Part shown: positions 1 through 11,948 of the stretch, piece after piece
Position numbering within the stretch: position 1 is the stretch's first letter
Layout: each line of letters begins with the position of its first letter
Assembly (NCBI GenBank): GCA_000320545.1
Contig: ADNK01001326.1
Span: 7,501-71,500 of the forward strand
DNA from: Bigelowiella natans CCMP2755
Taxonomy: Eukaryota > Cercozoa > Chlorarachniophyceae
DNA length: 64,000 nt
Reading direction: 5' to 3'
Notes under the pieces: generated by a model
What the model was told of the DNA's origin: nothing
Databases searched by the model: none
Seen by the model: only the letters and a program-made list of their open reading frames with translations
Made by a program: the position numbers and the translations under genes

Positions 1-1281
1 GATCTCCATCATTGCATTCAGCTTCGAAACAATGTTTGAGGCTTTATCATCGCCGATGTTTGGTACTTTCTCCTTTTCCCCATCCCCCACCAACCCCTGC
101 TCTCTTCCTCGCATTTTCTCATCATTTCCCCCCTTAGCTGCTTCCCCCCTCTTCTTTTCTTCTGGTTTTTCTTCCCCCTGCTGTAGGTACTGCTGTTGTT
201 GCTGCTGATGTTGATCATCATCATCATCATCATTTCCGCTGCTGTCGTGGTTGTCCTGGACGTCCATGTGTGACGTCATATCATTCGCAGCAGTATCGTT
301 GTCGTAGCATGAATAAGCAGAGACATCGAGGGCGACAAGGCGTTCTATAAGCAACAACAGGATCTTATCTCTAAGGTGTGGCGCATACTCTGTAATTCTC
401 AGAAGGTTCTTGACATACAGACGCTGCTGGATAACTGAGTCTTCGTATTGTGGAAACAACCGGATCAAGATGGGCATTAGCACGGGACCTGCAGTTGGAC
501 GGAGACGTAGGATTTTCGAAATAGTAGCATGGAGAACCTCATGCATGGCCTCTAATACTTTTGTATCTAAATCGAGTAGTGCCTCATCCCCCCCCTGAGC
601 ATTGAGGTGCCTCACAAGCATCAAGAAAATTGGGCGAAGATACTCAGCGTGGACCTAAGATTCAAGCATAGAAATGGTTTAGAACAACGCCCTCCTTAAA
701 GAAAGATATCTGCTCCACATATCATCACGTAATAATCCTCATATATCTCAGGAAGACCGTGGCCAAGTTGGTCAATAACTGTGAACATGCCACACGGGCT
801 GCATCATCACTTCTTTGCCAGTTAAACCCTAGTATAGCCTGCGCAGAAATATTTCACAATGAAAACAAACAAACAGTCTGCAATATGAAAATCTCTTCAA
901 ATTAAAGCATTTAGTCGAGACAGCAATGTATGAAGACCTTTGAGAGTGAACGATGTGTTGGTCTAATTAGTGATGCAGTCTTCGCCAGAGCTAGCAACCT
1001 GAATAAGAATACCATAGCTGAGAGTAGGGATTTAAAGGGTATACGTTACAACCAACCATTCAAAGTTCCCCCCTTTAATTTCCTCAACGAGCTTGTCATA
1101 CTGTGAATCTCCCTGTGAAAAAAGATGAATAAATTGCCAACATTTATCACTTAAAATCAAATTAAAGAACCTTCTTGAGAACCTTCTCCACAAACTCAAT
1201 CCTACTTTGTTGGTGGGAGATATTTCTCTCGATTGAAGGTCCATGATCATCTTTGGTGCCCTGTACAGCCTCCACTTCCAT
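1..1281 (-). CDS. RRN3: RNA polymerase I-specific transcription initiation factor RRN3 (TIF-IA), C-terminus beyond left edge
   Basis: RRN3 bridges Pol I to the rDNA promoter complex in the nucleus/nucleolus. The strongest evidence is the exon around 300-600 on the minus strand, which reads ...LRPTAGPVLMPILIRLFPQY, then YVKNLLRITEYAPHLRDKIL and LLIERLVALDV, the diagnostic RRN3 core. The N-terminal exon starts at ATG 1281 (MEVEAVQGTKDD...) and ends ...RIEFVEKVLKK. A GT...CACAG intron then joins it to an exon starting near 1112 (GDSQYDKLVEEIKGG). A further exon at about 730-840 reads AILGFNWQRSDDAARVACSQ. Near the left edge the reading has an acidic and Gln-rich insert (poly-Asp at about 210-235, poly-Gln at about 180-210), probably a disordered loop. 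The rest of the gene lies left of the window. The family call is firm; exact exon ends are not. Confidence 0.85.
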
Positions 1282-2620
1282 TGTTCCAACCTCTTTTGTC
1301 CTTCACCAAAGCCCTCCTCTGGCCCACAAATCACCACCAGCCCCGGACATCGGGAATCCCGTGTGCAAAGTGTAGAGTGAACTCCCAACTTCTTCTTCTT
1401 CTTCTTCTTCTTCGCCTTCACGGATCATCTGCTGAATATGGCATCATTTTGCTCCGATGTTAACCCGTGCTTCCAAACAGACTCACATACAACATGTGCA
1501 ACACTTAAAAAAAGGAGAATTGGTAAGTTGCATTTTATTTTGTGTGGAAGAAAGTCATAGTGAGATTGACCAATCTACAATGATATCTAAAATAATTTTA
1601 TGTACCAACAAAAACAATAGTCTTTTTGCATGCTTCACTTCAAGTTGTCTTTTTGTTACAAAATATCAGGTTTGAAGAACTAACATACTTGGTGATACCG
1701 CCGCATGTTGTTGTAAGAACAACGTCCTGAACAAATCAAAATGTTGCCGACTTCTTAGATTTCGATTCGATTAATACTTGACCAGAACCAGGAGATTTGA
1801 ATGATTCACTTCCGACGGAAGTTCTTCACAAAAACGCGCCGACCACATGACTTAATTTAATCCCGGCGGGATTATCGAAAGATTTTGAAAGTGAAGGCTC
1901 TTACAGGTTCTTTTCAAGTTTTGATCTCTAGTTACGGCCAAAACGTGTGTACCACCCATTCCTTGCGGGACGGTGGAAGAGTAGTAAGAGGTCTCTCTCT
2001 ATCTTAATTTAAAAGCATATGTTTTTGGTTTTATTTTTACGACATCGATTTTATTTTAGTTCTAGCACATTTACGAGATCCCAGCGCCGCCAATTACAAA
2101 CATTGTGCTGAATTTAAAACATTCGGTATATCCGGAGCAACTCGTTTAAAACTACATCTTGAACAATTATAACGACATGCCTATTGCCAAGACGCATAGG
2201 TAAATTAATGTGGGTCTTAACACAAATAATAGTTTGAATATCGCATTATTATCTGAAACAGGAGCAGCCGCTATCTTGCCCCCACCACCTCCCGCTGCCA
2301 ATTGCCATCCTTTTGCTGGTTGGCATCGAAGAGGACCGAAATCTACTTCACCTTCTAACGAACCATAGCTAAATTTCAAAACTAAAGAGTTTTGCTATCA
2401 AAAACATAACTGAAAATATCCGAGAAAGTAGAGATCGTTAGTGGTTTGGAGAAACTCAAGGAAAGGTAATGTAGAGAACACGAGCATGTCTATTAGATGC
2501 TAGAAAACATGAATACATAATTTCACATCATTCATACATGCTTCCATCATGGGATTTGTGGTTGTTATCTCGTCTGTCTCGCACCATCTAAAATAGAACA
2601 TTTTGCTTGTGATTCAGGAG
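1282..2620. other. Divergent spacer between RRN3 and the Zn2Cys6 factor gene
   Basis: About 1.3 kb without a supportable gene. It lies between two genes transcribed away from each other, so it should hold both promoters and 5' UTRs, but no named motif could be assigned. An AAG/TTC microsatellite lies at about 1391-1412. Short ORFs here have no conserved-looking content. Confidence 0.4.
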
Positions 2621-5600
2621 ATGAATTCTAACGAGAACTCTAAACCCGGAATTCCTGTTCCTCCTGTTCCTGGACAAGATGCAGGGCCTGGAGCGGGGAA
2701 TAAAGCATACTCTCCACCCTACGTTATTTATCCATCGACTCAATTGCTTGGTACACACCACCACTAGTTCTAGCATGTCACTTGGTCTAGCATGTCTGTT
2801 CATGCTTTCAGTGGATATTGTGAACCGATACAAAGGTTGGCCTAATGGGGGTGGCGCAGTAAATCCGAACGAAGCTGCAAGATCAACACAAGCACCGGCC
2901 CTTGCTGCGTACCAAGGAATTCCGCAAGTAACAATATGAAGTATAGATTCGTTACTGTATTCTGAACTTTTGTTATACCTCTTCCTTCAGCAATTCACTC
3001 CTCAAGCACCAGGTGCATTACCTGTTATTCAACCTTTCACCACTCAGTTCGTGGGTTTTGGGACCCAGCAAGGTGAGAGAATTTAGAGCGAACGAAAACT
3101 TATATAATGATTGATTGATTGATTGATTGATTGTTGTGTCCCACCACAAAGGCCCAACCAGCGACCGGCGAAAAACAAACCGAACCCCTGTTGCTTGTGT
3201 TGTCTGCCACAAGGCGAAGAGCACTTGCGATCGAAGTCGACCATGCGCAAGATGTAGAAGACTTGGAAAGTCACATCTGTGCAAGGACAGACCTCACCGA
3301 AAGAAAGGAAGACCGCGAAAACGGTTGCTGAATCAAGACAACTCCACGACTGGGAGTGGTGGTGGTGGTCAAGAACGACGTGGTTCTGGTATTGTCTTTC
3401 ATTGAGAATGTATGTGTAACAGTTATAAATTCTCATATATAAAATATGTCATTTAGAGGACAAATCCGGTTCAGAGAAAAAAGTGCGGACTTCAGGAACA
3501 GCAGCAGCAGCAGCATCCTCATCAAACAATAGATCCCGAAGTGAATCATTCAAGTTGTCAGACTGTTACTTAGGGAGCGATATGCCCAAGTTTATGGTTA
3601 ACATGAATAAACTGGCGACATCCTCAATGTAAGTCGCTCAGGCTCACCCCTAAAACAACATTGTATGTTAATACGCTTTATATCAAGGTTATGTTCGATG
3701 CTGTCATTTGATTACACTGATCTTAGAGGGGATTGATTGTATTTGTGAAGGGCTACCAAAGAGAGCACCGATCAGGCTCAGTCTTCAAGTTCTGCAAATG
3801 GTACCGATGTTTCTGCAAGCACTGGGGGTGTAGGATCCAAGGTATTATTTCTATTCATTTTCTGGTACCTACTTCAAGTGATAATCGTCGTGCAAGTAGT
3901 GAAATAGTATTTATGAATATAACATTGAATGGTGGAATTATATTTTTGTCAATACTGTATTTTTCGATATAATATATCTGATCATTATTTATATAAATGT
4001 TTGATGATAGTCCAAATAAGATACATAATATCGAATATATGAGAAAAGTCGTGATAATAATTTAGAGGGTAACGCAATTTGATTCTCATCTTATTTTCCG
4101 ATTATATTACACGAATAATTGCTGAACGAATGCATATTTGAATGGATGAAAATATTACTACGTTAGGTTGGACCGGATACTTCATTCACGGAGCTCCAAA
4201 ACGATTTCGCTGAGATGGCTCGGGCGGTCAACGACACGCTGTGGGAGGAAATCATTGGGGACATGTCCACTTTCATCATCAATGCGTAATGCATATAGTC
4301 ATATTACAACTGTTCATGTTTCAAAGGTAGTAGTTACTGACCGTTCTCTTTTTGTTATGATAGGAAAAAATATGAACGCAAATACAAGGCATTACTTGGA
4401 AAGATCCCGGATGTGAAACGCATTCTGAATCCCTTGTTCTGCATGTATTTAACCCACATGTCCTACTACCTCCACCCTGACCAACTTATCCAGCTGCAAA
4501 AGAGAATGGCAAGTTTAGGTGGGTGGTAATGATGATGACGATGATGATAGCACTTGATTTTCAACCCCCAATAACACGTGTCATCAGCGTGACATCACAC
4601 TACTATTACTACTACTACTAACGCAGAGGATTTGTATGCCATAATGAATTGGTTCAGAGAGATTGTCGTCCTTTCTTCTTCTGCTACCGCCACCAACACA
4701 CATCGTGTACACAGCCTGAATGAATGAATGCATGCATGCATGACTGACTGACAGGTGTTCTAATACCAAATGGGACATCATGCAAGATCCGAAAGTTCGA
4801 TGAAAGCTTGCGTAAGAAAGATAATAACAATAATGAGCGTCACGACATTAATCAAGTACTCCCTACCCTCGATTCTGATGATTGAAAATTTGTTCGTTGT
4901 AGTTAAAACATTTGATTGCAAAGCTATTGCTCCAGTATCACGACTGCGATGGTGTTTAAAGGTAATACCATCTTTATCATTCATCCTCCATTCATTCACT
5001 TATTATTGCTTCGTTCTGGTTTCAGCACCCAAGACCACATATGGAATCTCGATTTTCTCGCATCGACAACTGGCCCCTGGCGACAATAAAGGTGGGTATT
5101 TGTGTAATGCTAGAGCTGCTAATCTCCATGCATCTACTATTTATCTGCTGCCTTCTTCGTCATTTTTCCTACTATTTCTTCTTAGGTCAATATGTTCAGC
5201 ACCCCAGACCCTCTGACATTATTGGTGTACGTCTCCGTAAATGAGGAGTTCGAGCGAATTTTCGGTTTCCGACAAGCTGAAATGGTTTTAATGAGTCGGA
5301 GGCCATTCTATTACAGGTTGTTGTTGTTGTTGTTGTTGTTGTTGTTATAGTCGTTGTTATGATGAAGTGGTGATGGATGAGCTTGATGGTATCTATCAAG
5401 ATGGATGGTGATAAACTGGAACTTTAATCGAAGCCATACGATTACATCGCAGACTTATACATCCAAAGGACTGGAAGAAGCAACTTTCGCTAGAAATGTC
5501 AACCTTGCTTGGCCAAAGGAAGAGATTCAATACCCTGATCCGATGTGTGTGTAAATGGAAAGAGGAGATTGTTTGCCTGGAAACCTTTCGCTACAGCTTT

Positions 5601-5736
5601 GATGAAGAGGTAGAAATGAATCAGAGGGTTAAACTTGGATAGATTATTGATGATGAATTCAATAAAATATAATTAGGATACACTGAACCACTTCACCATT
5701 TCTTTCACCCCGCTGCCACGCTATATGTTCAAGTGA
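2621..5736 (+). CDS. Zn(2)-Cys(6) binuclear-cluster transcription factor with C-terminal PAS-like domain
   Basis: Likely a nuclear DNA-binding regulator. Exons read by eye: 2621-2750, 2836-2927, 2991-3072, and from 3152, with later pieces near 3460-3630, 3751-3840, 4167-4280, 4364-4515, 4755-4810, 5186-5308, 5450-5609 and 5677-5736. The exon from 3152 encodes C-x2-C-x6-C-x5-C-x2-C-x8-C (CVVC...CDRSRPCARCRR...C) followed by a basic tail (HRKKGRPRKR). This is the Gal4-type zinc cluster, typical of fungi. The exons at 5186-5736 read VNEEFERIFGFRQAEM, then RPFYYRLIHPKDWKKQ, then a closing strand TLNHFTISFTPLPRYMFK. That matches a PAS fold as in the ERT1/AcuK group. The N-terminus is Pro/Gly/Gln-rich and low complexity. 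Domain calls are firm; some middle exons (4755-5090) are uncertain. Confidence 0.75.
3152..3330 (+). other. Zn2Cys6 zinc-cluster exon of the preceding gene
   Basis: Marked separately because it fixes the family. The acceptor at 3151/3152 follows a (GATT)n-rich intron. Six cysteines spaced 2-6-5-2-8 are followed by an Arg/Lys linker, as expected for DNA contact and nuclear import. The last spacing (8) is slightly longer than the common 6 but within the known range for the fold. Confidence 0.75.
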
Positions 5737-6180
5737 GGTCGAAGATTTGAAATCAAGATTTGGAAGATGCAACTTCCCATGATATCCGAGAACACACAAG
5801 CAATTAGAGCGGAAACGATTCAACCACCAGGTAGAAAATGTACCCTCCCTCGGATGACATATTCAAGCCTATATTCAAGCCTACGGTCAAGTTTGACTGC
5901 GAATCCAGTGAGAATCATCGAAAAAGTTGGTTTCAGGATATTGGTAAAATAGAATATAGTATACAGTTCTACCCCTAGTTAAGCCTTTGACAGACATAGC
6001 ATTGATGACAGATAGTGTCCGTCATATCGTTTGGCAAGGATGACACAAAAGAGTACAAATATAATCTAGTAGATGAAATGGAAATGTCATCAAGGCATTC
6101 TAGCATTGGATGTGAAATGAATGTACCACCCATACGCAAGTGGTCATGCATGAGCTCTAGCAGTGCCATGTGCGCAAAGG
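5737..6180. other. Spacer after the Zn2Cys6-PAS gene
   Basis: No gene can be supported. Base composition shifts at about 6100-6200 from AT-rich to the CATG/CTAG-rich composition of the following repeat island. Confidence 0.3.
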
Positions 6181-7587
6181 CATGGAAACCATGCTACTAG
6201 ATTAGTCGAGTGTCTCCAACTGTATCGTACCGCGTGCGACAACTAGACAAGCGATGTGCGTGTGCAATGTTAGCATTGGCTTGTTTAGATGCGTCCACTC
6301 TACGTACACCACAACGTAACTAGGCGAAACCCGGGAATTTTCATGGTTGAAATACAGCCGTATGTAGACGACGCCACGATGCACCGCACTTATTCGCTGC
6401 ACTGTTTTGCTTGCATCGCATGTCTAGCCACCATGCTAGCATGCATGCCACATGATTGCAATCGGTTCGATGACATGACATGGTCCAAGTGAAACTCGCA
6501 TGCAAAGTCCACATTTGTGCGATTTTTGATTGGTTTGAAATGGGGTGTCATTTTTGTTCAGAATTTTCTGGAAATTTCGGTGCAACGCAAGTCAGGCCAA
6601 ACTGACACGTTGCACACATTCAGTTCGCACATCAGTTTGATCGTGTCCTCTAGTCCTAGTCGATGGACAGCCAAAATTTCAACACCTGCATGAAGATGAA
6701 CTTGATCGATGGCGACAAGCAGCCTGACTAGCTGAACCGTTGTCGCAAAACACAAATGTGAGCCATGCACGCGTTTTTTTCGCGTGAGCGATCATTGTGA
6801 ACACACCAAAATGTGTTTTGACCAGTTGAAAACGTTCAGTTCATTTTGCTGCGCACATCGGCTGAAATGATGCCAAAATGACAATTCGATCTGAATCCAC
6901 ATCACTTCTGCACCCAGACCACTGCGACCACCACATGCGTTTTCAATCGGTCAAAACGCCATTCCAGTGCGTGTTCACAATGATGCTGCCGCAATGAGCG
7001 CTCGCTATGTCGCGCGAAAAAAATGCGAGCATGCTTGCACAATTTGCAAAGCCGGCGCAGCTCACTTGCTAGCTTGCACTTTTCGCCTAGTTGTGTCATT
7101 GTGCCACCATGCCAGCATGCTAGCATGTCTCGCGAGCGCTAGAGCGAGTTGCAAGCTAGGAAGGCTAGCTAGCTAGAAGACGGCGCTGCCTCATCAACTC
7201 ATCAATGTGGCCTTTGTTGTGGCTGTGCATGCGTGCACCCTGCCTAATGACTAGGACATGTGTGCTTTAGGACATGTGCACGTGGGAATTGTGGGATAGT
7301 TCATGTGTGCTTCAGAACATGTGTGTTTCTAGTGCACATGTAGAACATTTTGTGCAACAAACAACAGAACACACATGCACTAATTTGGTGCACACTAGCA
7401 TGTGTGGGTAAGAACATGTGTGCAAAAGAACACACGGTGCAAAGAACTCGAAACATGTCTAGATGTGTGTGTAATGACTACCACGCATGTTCGTACGCGC
7501 ATGCATGCACGAATGTAGCCTTCGATCATGTAATCATTTGTCCATTCATCACTACTAGCTAGACTAATATATTATATATACGTGTGT

Positions 7588-7652
7588 CATAGCTACATTA
7601 GGATGACCATTGAAAAAATTTAAACATTTCATTACATCCGTCTCATATATAC
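7588..7652 (+). mobile_element. Non-LTR retroelement 3' end, short copy
   Basis: Contains AGCTACATTAGGATGACCAT, then a short A-rich/TTTAA stretch, then CATTACATCCGTCTC. This is the same terminal block found in the long copy that ends near 30460. It is severely 5' truncated. Confidence 0.6.
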
Positions 7653-7794
7653 GTGTGTCTATTGTACTAGACTAGATCACATGTGGCTACTTGTCTCACC
7701 CTGCACTCATAACAGCACTCTAGGCATAGGTATTCATTGTTACCCCACATACAGCATGAGAAGGAAACACGCACTGCTGCATGTATAGCTGTGA

Positions 7795-7975
7795 GAAATG
7801 CGCGCCATTATACCATTCAAGACCGAAACAACATGCATTTTATTTGATTGCATGAAACACATCATAGCGGAGATCATGAGATTCAACATTGGCGCTGTAG
7901 CCGCTGCGTCATTGCACAGCTACATGAGGATGACCATTGAACAAATTTAATTTGATTCATTACATCCGTCTCACA
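7795..7975 (+). mobile_element. Non-LTR retroelement 3' end with uninterrupted site
   Basis: Holds GAAACACATCAT...GCGCTGTAGCCGCTGCG...GGATGACCATTGAACAAAT...CATTACATCCGTCTCAC. The 5' part (GCGCGCCATT...CAAGACCGAAACAACATGCA, about 7800-7836) matches both flanks of the inverted-repeat element at 12942-13397 but lacks that element. It therefore serves as a related empty site. Confidence 0.65.
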
Positions 7976-8289
7976 TACAGCATCACGTACACAAATAGCT
8001 CCGCTAGTACGCGCCCAGCGCGATACGTATACATTGCTAGATCTAGAGTATTTTTGCAACGGCAGCGACGACGGCTATCTATTGTACGACACATCTATGT
8101 GTGTGCCTACCGTACACTGTGTCTGTATTCTTCCCCTGTGCAATGATTCAATGCAACGTTGTAATATAGCGTAATTCTTCGATCCAAATCAGCTGCTAGG
8201 GTAAATTGATGAGAATGATCTCAAACGCAAAAGGGATATGGAAGCAAGTTTCTTGAGAATGACTAGGTTTGCTACCTCTCACGAAGTCC

Positions 8290-10142
8290 TCATTTTGGTT
8301 TCAAAATAGATTGAAGGTGGAGCATTAACTTCTACAACAAACAAAGGTGAACACTATTACCTCATTCAAGTCGGCCGAATTGAAAGAAATAGCAAATTAA
8401 ATCCAGCACCACAAACCTGTTCCTTGGCCAGCCCGAACAGTGCATGCTTTTCGCTTGGCACTAGGAATGATTTTAGCTGTGATACGAATGCTCGCCCATC
8501 AAACTGTTTGTCATTTACCTCGGTGAAATCTAAAGGCGTTTTCTTTTGCTAATCTCCTTGAAGCATCAAAGGGCACCTTGAATAAAATATTTCCATTGTT
8601 TTGGAGAAATCTAATGAAAATCGCCACAAAAGTACTATTTGGTCTGCTTCACTGTGGATGAGGAGAACGCTCTTGTGTGGTGCTTGGGAATCCTTTGGTT
8701 CCAATCTTAGAGGACAAGGCAGCATCGCCTGTCAACAGTGATAACGCACTGTAATACATAACTACACACGACGTGCCAGCACATAAAATCGGTCTTTATT
8801 CCCGTGTCTATCTGCAGAACTCTCTCTTCGCACTAATCTCTTGACTTACTGCACCAAGATACTTGCCCCTACCCTTGCTCTCGAAAATAATGGATTCGGA
8901 GACACACAATACCTTTTGTAGCAACAGCTCATATGCAGGGGCTAGGAGGAGTGTCGGTCCATTCCATGATCCCTCACGAAGAAGTAAACAAGCCAGGCAG
9001 CTTGATCGTAAATACAAACAATACCATCTATCATCTAAAGATTTATAAAGAGCAGTGTATTGAAATGGGGTCGCCAATGTACTCACCCTCCCCAACTAAA
9101 CGCGACGACCGCATCAGGTTTAACTTCCTTTAAAGCGTTCCTGGCTATATTGAGTGACTTGAGCAGGGATCCACGAATCCCTGCTGCTATAATTTCTCTA
9201 CGCTTTATCACAATTCCGATTCCTGATAATGTTGAAAAAATTGTGGATATTGATCAGAATGATAGGAACCATTAAATTTGAAAGGCAACAATAGATAATA
9301 CTACTTGACATGAAAACCTATCAGAAAATATCTCGTCTCTTTCTACCCGCAAGTAAACAGCCAAGAATCTTATTCGACATTGGAAGGGTACTCTAAAACC
9401 GATGATAGCAGGAATAATCATAGAGAAATCAGCGGGTACTATTAACGAACTCGGAGCAGTAGTAATGTTTTCCACCTTTGCGAGGAAAATCGCCAAAATT
9501 ATTGGACCAATCAAGTATGGAGAAGATAGCATATATCTAGAACCGAGGTAGTAAGTGAGAAAGTACAGATTATTCATCGAGTAGTAATGTCCATACCGAA
9601 TTGGTGAATTTCGGTGTGTCAAGTAGACCCCAAGGTGCTACGTGGAATGATGCAAATCTCAAACATCAGATGCGTGTGTAAATATGTGGTATCCAACAAA
9701 GCCTAAATATTGGTGATTCTATTCTCTCTGTAACGGTGAGCGTACCATCATCATTATCACCATAATCATCGTCCTCATCATTGATTCTCCATCATCATGC
9801 CATACATCTCTGTCGTCGTCGTTGTCGTCGTCGTGGTGGTGGTGGTGGTGGTGGTGTAACATGTTTTTGTCGCTAGTTGCAATATAACTAATAGAAAGAG
9901 AATAATGCATTGTGTAACATGCGAAATCGAAACATAAACGTCTTCAAAATTCGTTGATTCATACCGGAACGTGCATCTCCACGTGCGGCCGAAGACTCGC
10001 TATACGGACACAATTTAAAATAAATTTCAATTGTCAACTTTGTTGTGTTACCTGGTTTCGGGCTCCCACTATTTTCTTCAAAACCGTGTAGGTAGAGAAT
10101 TTTGGGTCGCTTCTTATTTTCCTCCATCGTCATTATTGGCAA
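8290..10142 (-). CDS. Alpha/beta hydrolase (serine hydrolase fold), multi-exon
   Basis: Probable soluble hydrolase; substrate unknown. The first exon (10142-10052) begins MPIMTMEENKKRPKILYLHG and has the F-E-E-N-S-G-S-P-K-P oxyanion-loop region usual after strand beta-3. The next exon (about 10002-9966) joins in phase and reads ASLRPHVEMHVP. An exon at about 9250-9110 ends ...VKPDAVVAFSWGG, the nucleophile elbow (Ser in F-S-W-G-G). It continues at about 8990 with CLACLLLREGSWNGPTLLLA. Later exons read KSVLLIHSEADQIVLL (probable acid Asp, about 8640-8740) and VPSEKHALFGLAKEQ (probable catalytic His, about 8430-8530), ending at a TGA at 8290. A hydrophobic stretch at about 9380-9530 may add a membrane segment or be partly intronic. 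A catalytic triad is visible in order. The family is clear, the sub-family is not. Confidence 0.7.
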
Positions 10143-10527
10143 ACGATGAGTTCCAGCTTGTTCCGATTTGGGTTTGCTGGTTCATGTCCTAGTTATTTAT
10201 TAGTGTGACAAAAAAGGACTGTAATCTCTACTTACGACAACCACACGACGAGCTCAGAATTAGAATGGGATTCTTATCCTACGACAATAACGAAAAAGTG
10301 ATAAATTAAGAAATAAAGAAGAGTTATTAATAGTTGTCACGGATAGTTATATAGAGCAATCTCATCTCACCATCCTAGTAACGCATCCAATCGTAACGTG
10401 CTGTCACAGACCACAAATCGATCGATCTCCCCCCATCCTCATAGAAACCAACATGGTAGACTTTTATTCTACGTAAGCTTTTAAGTTAAGGAAGAAAAAC
10501 TTTTAAAGAACTCAATTTCACGGAATT
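10143..10527. promoter_or_regulatory. Divergent intergenic region (hydrolase / carbonic anhydrase-like)
   Basis: A 385 bp AT-rich spacer between two gene starts pointing away from each other, so it should contain both promoters. No specific element can be named. A polypurine run (AAGTTAAGGAAGAAAAAC) lies just upstream of the carbonic-anhydrase start. Confidence 0.4.
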
Positions 10528-11948
10528 ATGTTTTCTATTTGGACTCTTCAAGTATTTGTTCTCCTCTGCGGTACATGCTATTGTACGGCCTCTTCTTCTG
10601 CATCATCTTCATCAACATGGGGCTATTCCAAGTATGACCCATCACCTCAGTGCACTTACTCATCTCCCCAAGCCGGAAAGTCTGGTTACACGGAATATGG
10701 TAAAACCATGCAGATATTATTCTCTAATAAAAATCGCAAAGATACGATTTACTGCCAAATTAAACATCTGAGTCTCATTACATCAGGGCCTTACTGCTGG
10801 AGCACGTACTCCTCCACTTGTTCCTCTACATCACAGTCCCCCATCAACATCGACAATGCAATTGCCACAGCTCCAGGAAAATTTGAATCGCTTAGCTTTA
10901 AAACTTCCCAGTCCTGCACGTCAGCGGCTATTTTCAATTCCGGTATTGTTTCTGACCGAAACATTCTATCATTATTAACAAATTTTATTGATTAGGTACT
11001 GCATGGAAAGTGTCGTTCGAGAATTCATGTAGCAATTTCTTCGGCACACATTTCCAGGGAAAAGAATATCATCTTGAAAATCTTGTCTTCCATTCGCCTT
11101 CTGAGCACACAATTGGAGGTGCTAGATTTGACGGAGAATTGCAATTAGTGCATCAAACTACATCGCACGAGTACCTCATAGTTTCAGTGCTTTTTAAGTC
11201 AAGTTCTCAAGAAGAGTCTGCGAACAACTTCCTGAATTTCATCTGGGGAGAAGGCACAGATCCCAGCACAGGGATAACCAACAACAAAACAGCAAATTTT
11301 ACTACAATAGGAGATGACCAACAAATGGTTACGTTGTCCAGAAATATTGATCCATATAAAGAAGTGATACCGTCCAAGCCTACGTACTATGCATACAAGG
11401 GGAGTCTGACGTATCCCCCCTGTACAGAGAATGTGTGGTGGGCTATTATGGCTCAACCATTACTAATGAGCTCATCTCAGGTGTCATTGTTCCGCGAAGG
11501 CCTATCAAAAGTGAACAACGATACGACTAACATCGACTCTTATGGAAAGTACGCCAATAGCCGCCCACCCCAACCGAAAAATGGCAGAAGTATATACTAC
11601 TTTGGAGGAGGAGAGGAAGGGCATGGCAGCCACGATTCTCATGGCACTGAAACACATATATTCTTTGGCTCAATTTTGATGCCTATCGCTTACGCCGTAT
11701 CTTTCATTGGTTTGGTCCTTGTTGGCGCCGCAGGATTGCAATTCGCTTTGAGTCTTGCACTTGTTTTTTCTGCAGCATGGGGAAGATATATTTTATTAGA
11801 TTGGTTTGACAAACATTGCCAAACCTTGGAATCGAAAAGTTGGTACGTACGCAAAGTGGCGATTATTAGTTTAAATCTTGCTCGCTTTCGTTTTCTGAAG
11901 GTCCTTTGCCTCGTATTGGAGGTTCTCGTTGCTGCAGGTTATGCATAA
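10528..11948 (+). CDS. Alpha-carbonic-anhydrase-like membrane protein, probably catalytically altered
   Basis: Three exons: 10528-10699, 10787-10942 and 10996-11948, all joining in frame. The N-terminus (MFSIWTLQVFVLLCGTCYCT) is a signal peptide. The exon-2 hallmark is SQSPINID. Exon 3 carries NSGTAWKVSF, a PSEHTIGG block and YKGSLTYPPCTENVWW. All are alpha-CA landmarks. In active enzymes zinc is held by three His, in H-F-H and E-x-H. Here the first motif is V-F-H and the second is E-L-Q-L-V-H, so two of three ligands are replaced (Val, Gln) and only one remains. The residue after the gatekeeper Thr is Tyr. The C-terminus has two hydrophobic stretches (about residues 330-370 and near the end), suggesting membrane anchoring with the domain facing the lumen or exterior. 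It resembles CA-related proteins that bind ligands rather than hydrate CO2. The fold is certain; loss of activity is inferred. Confidence 0.9.

Larger units (their letters stand above)
6180..8110. repeat. Repeat island 1 (GCTAGC/CATG-rich, degenerate mobile-element sequence)
   Basis: About 1.9 kb of GC-richer sequence dense in GCTAGC, CTAG and GCATGC words (e.g. 7080-7175), with no credible gene. It contains two copies of the retroelement 3' end (7588-7652 and 7795-7975, listed separately). The ORFs here are short, in all frames, and mostly Cys/His/Met artefacts of CATG/TGCA richness. Confidence 0.55.

Noticed and set aside
6958-7176. Opposed ORFs with Cys and His suggesting a zinc finger
   Set aside because: Cys/His spacing is irregular and due to GCATGC/TGTGCA richness of the island.
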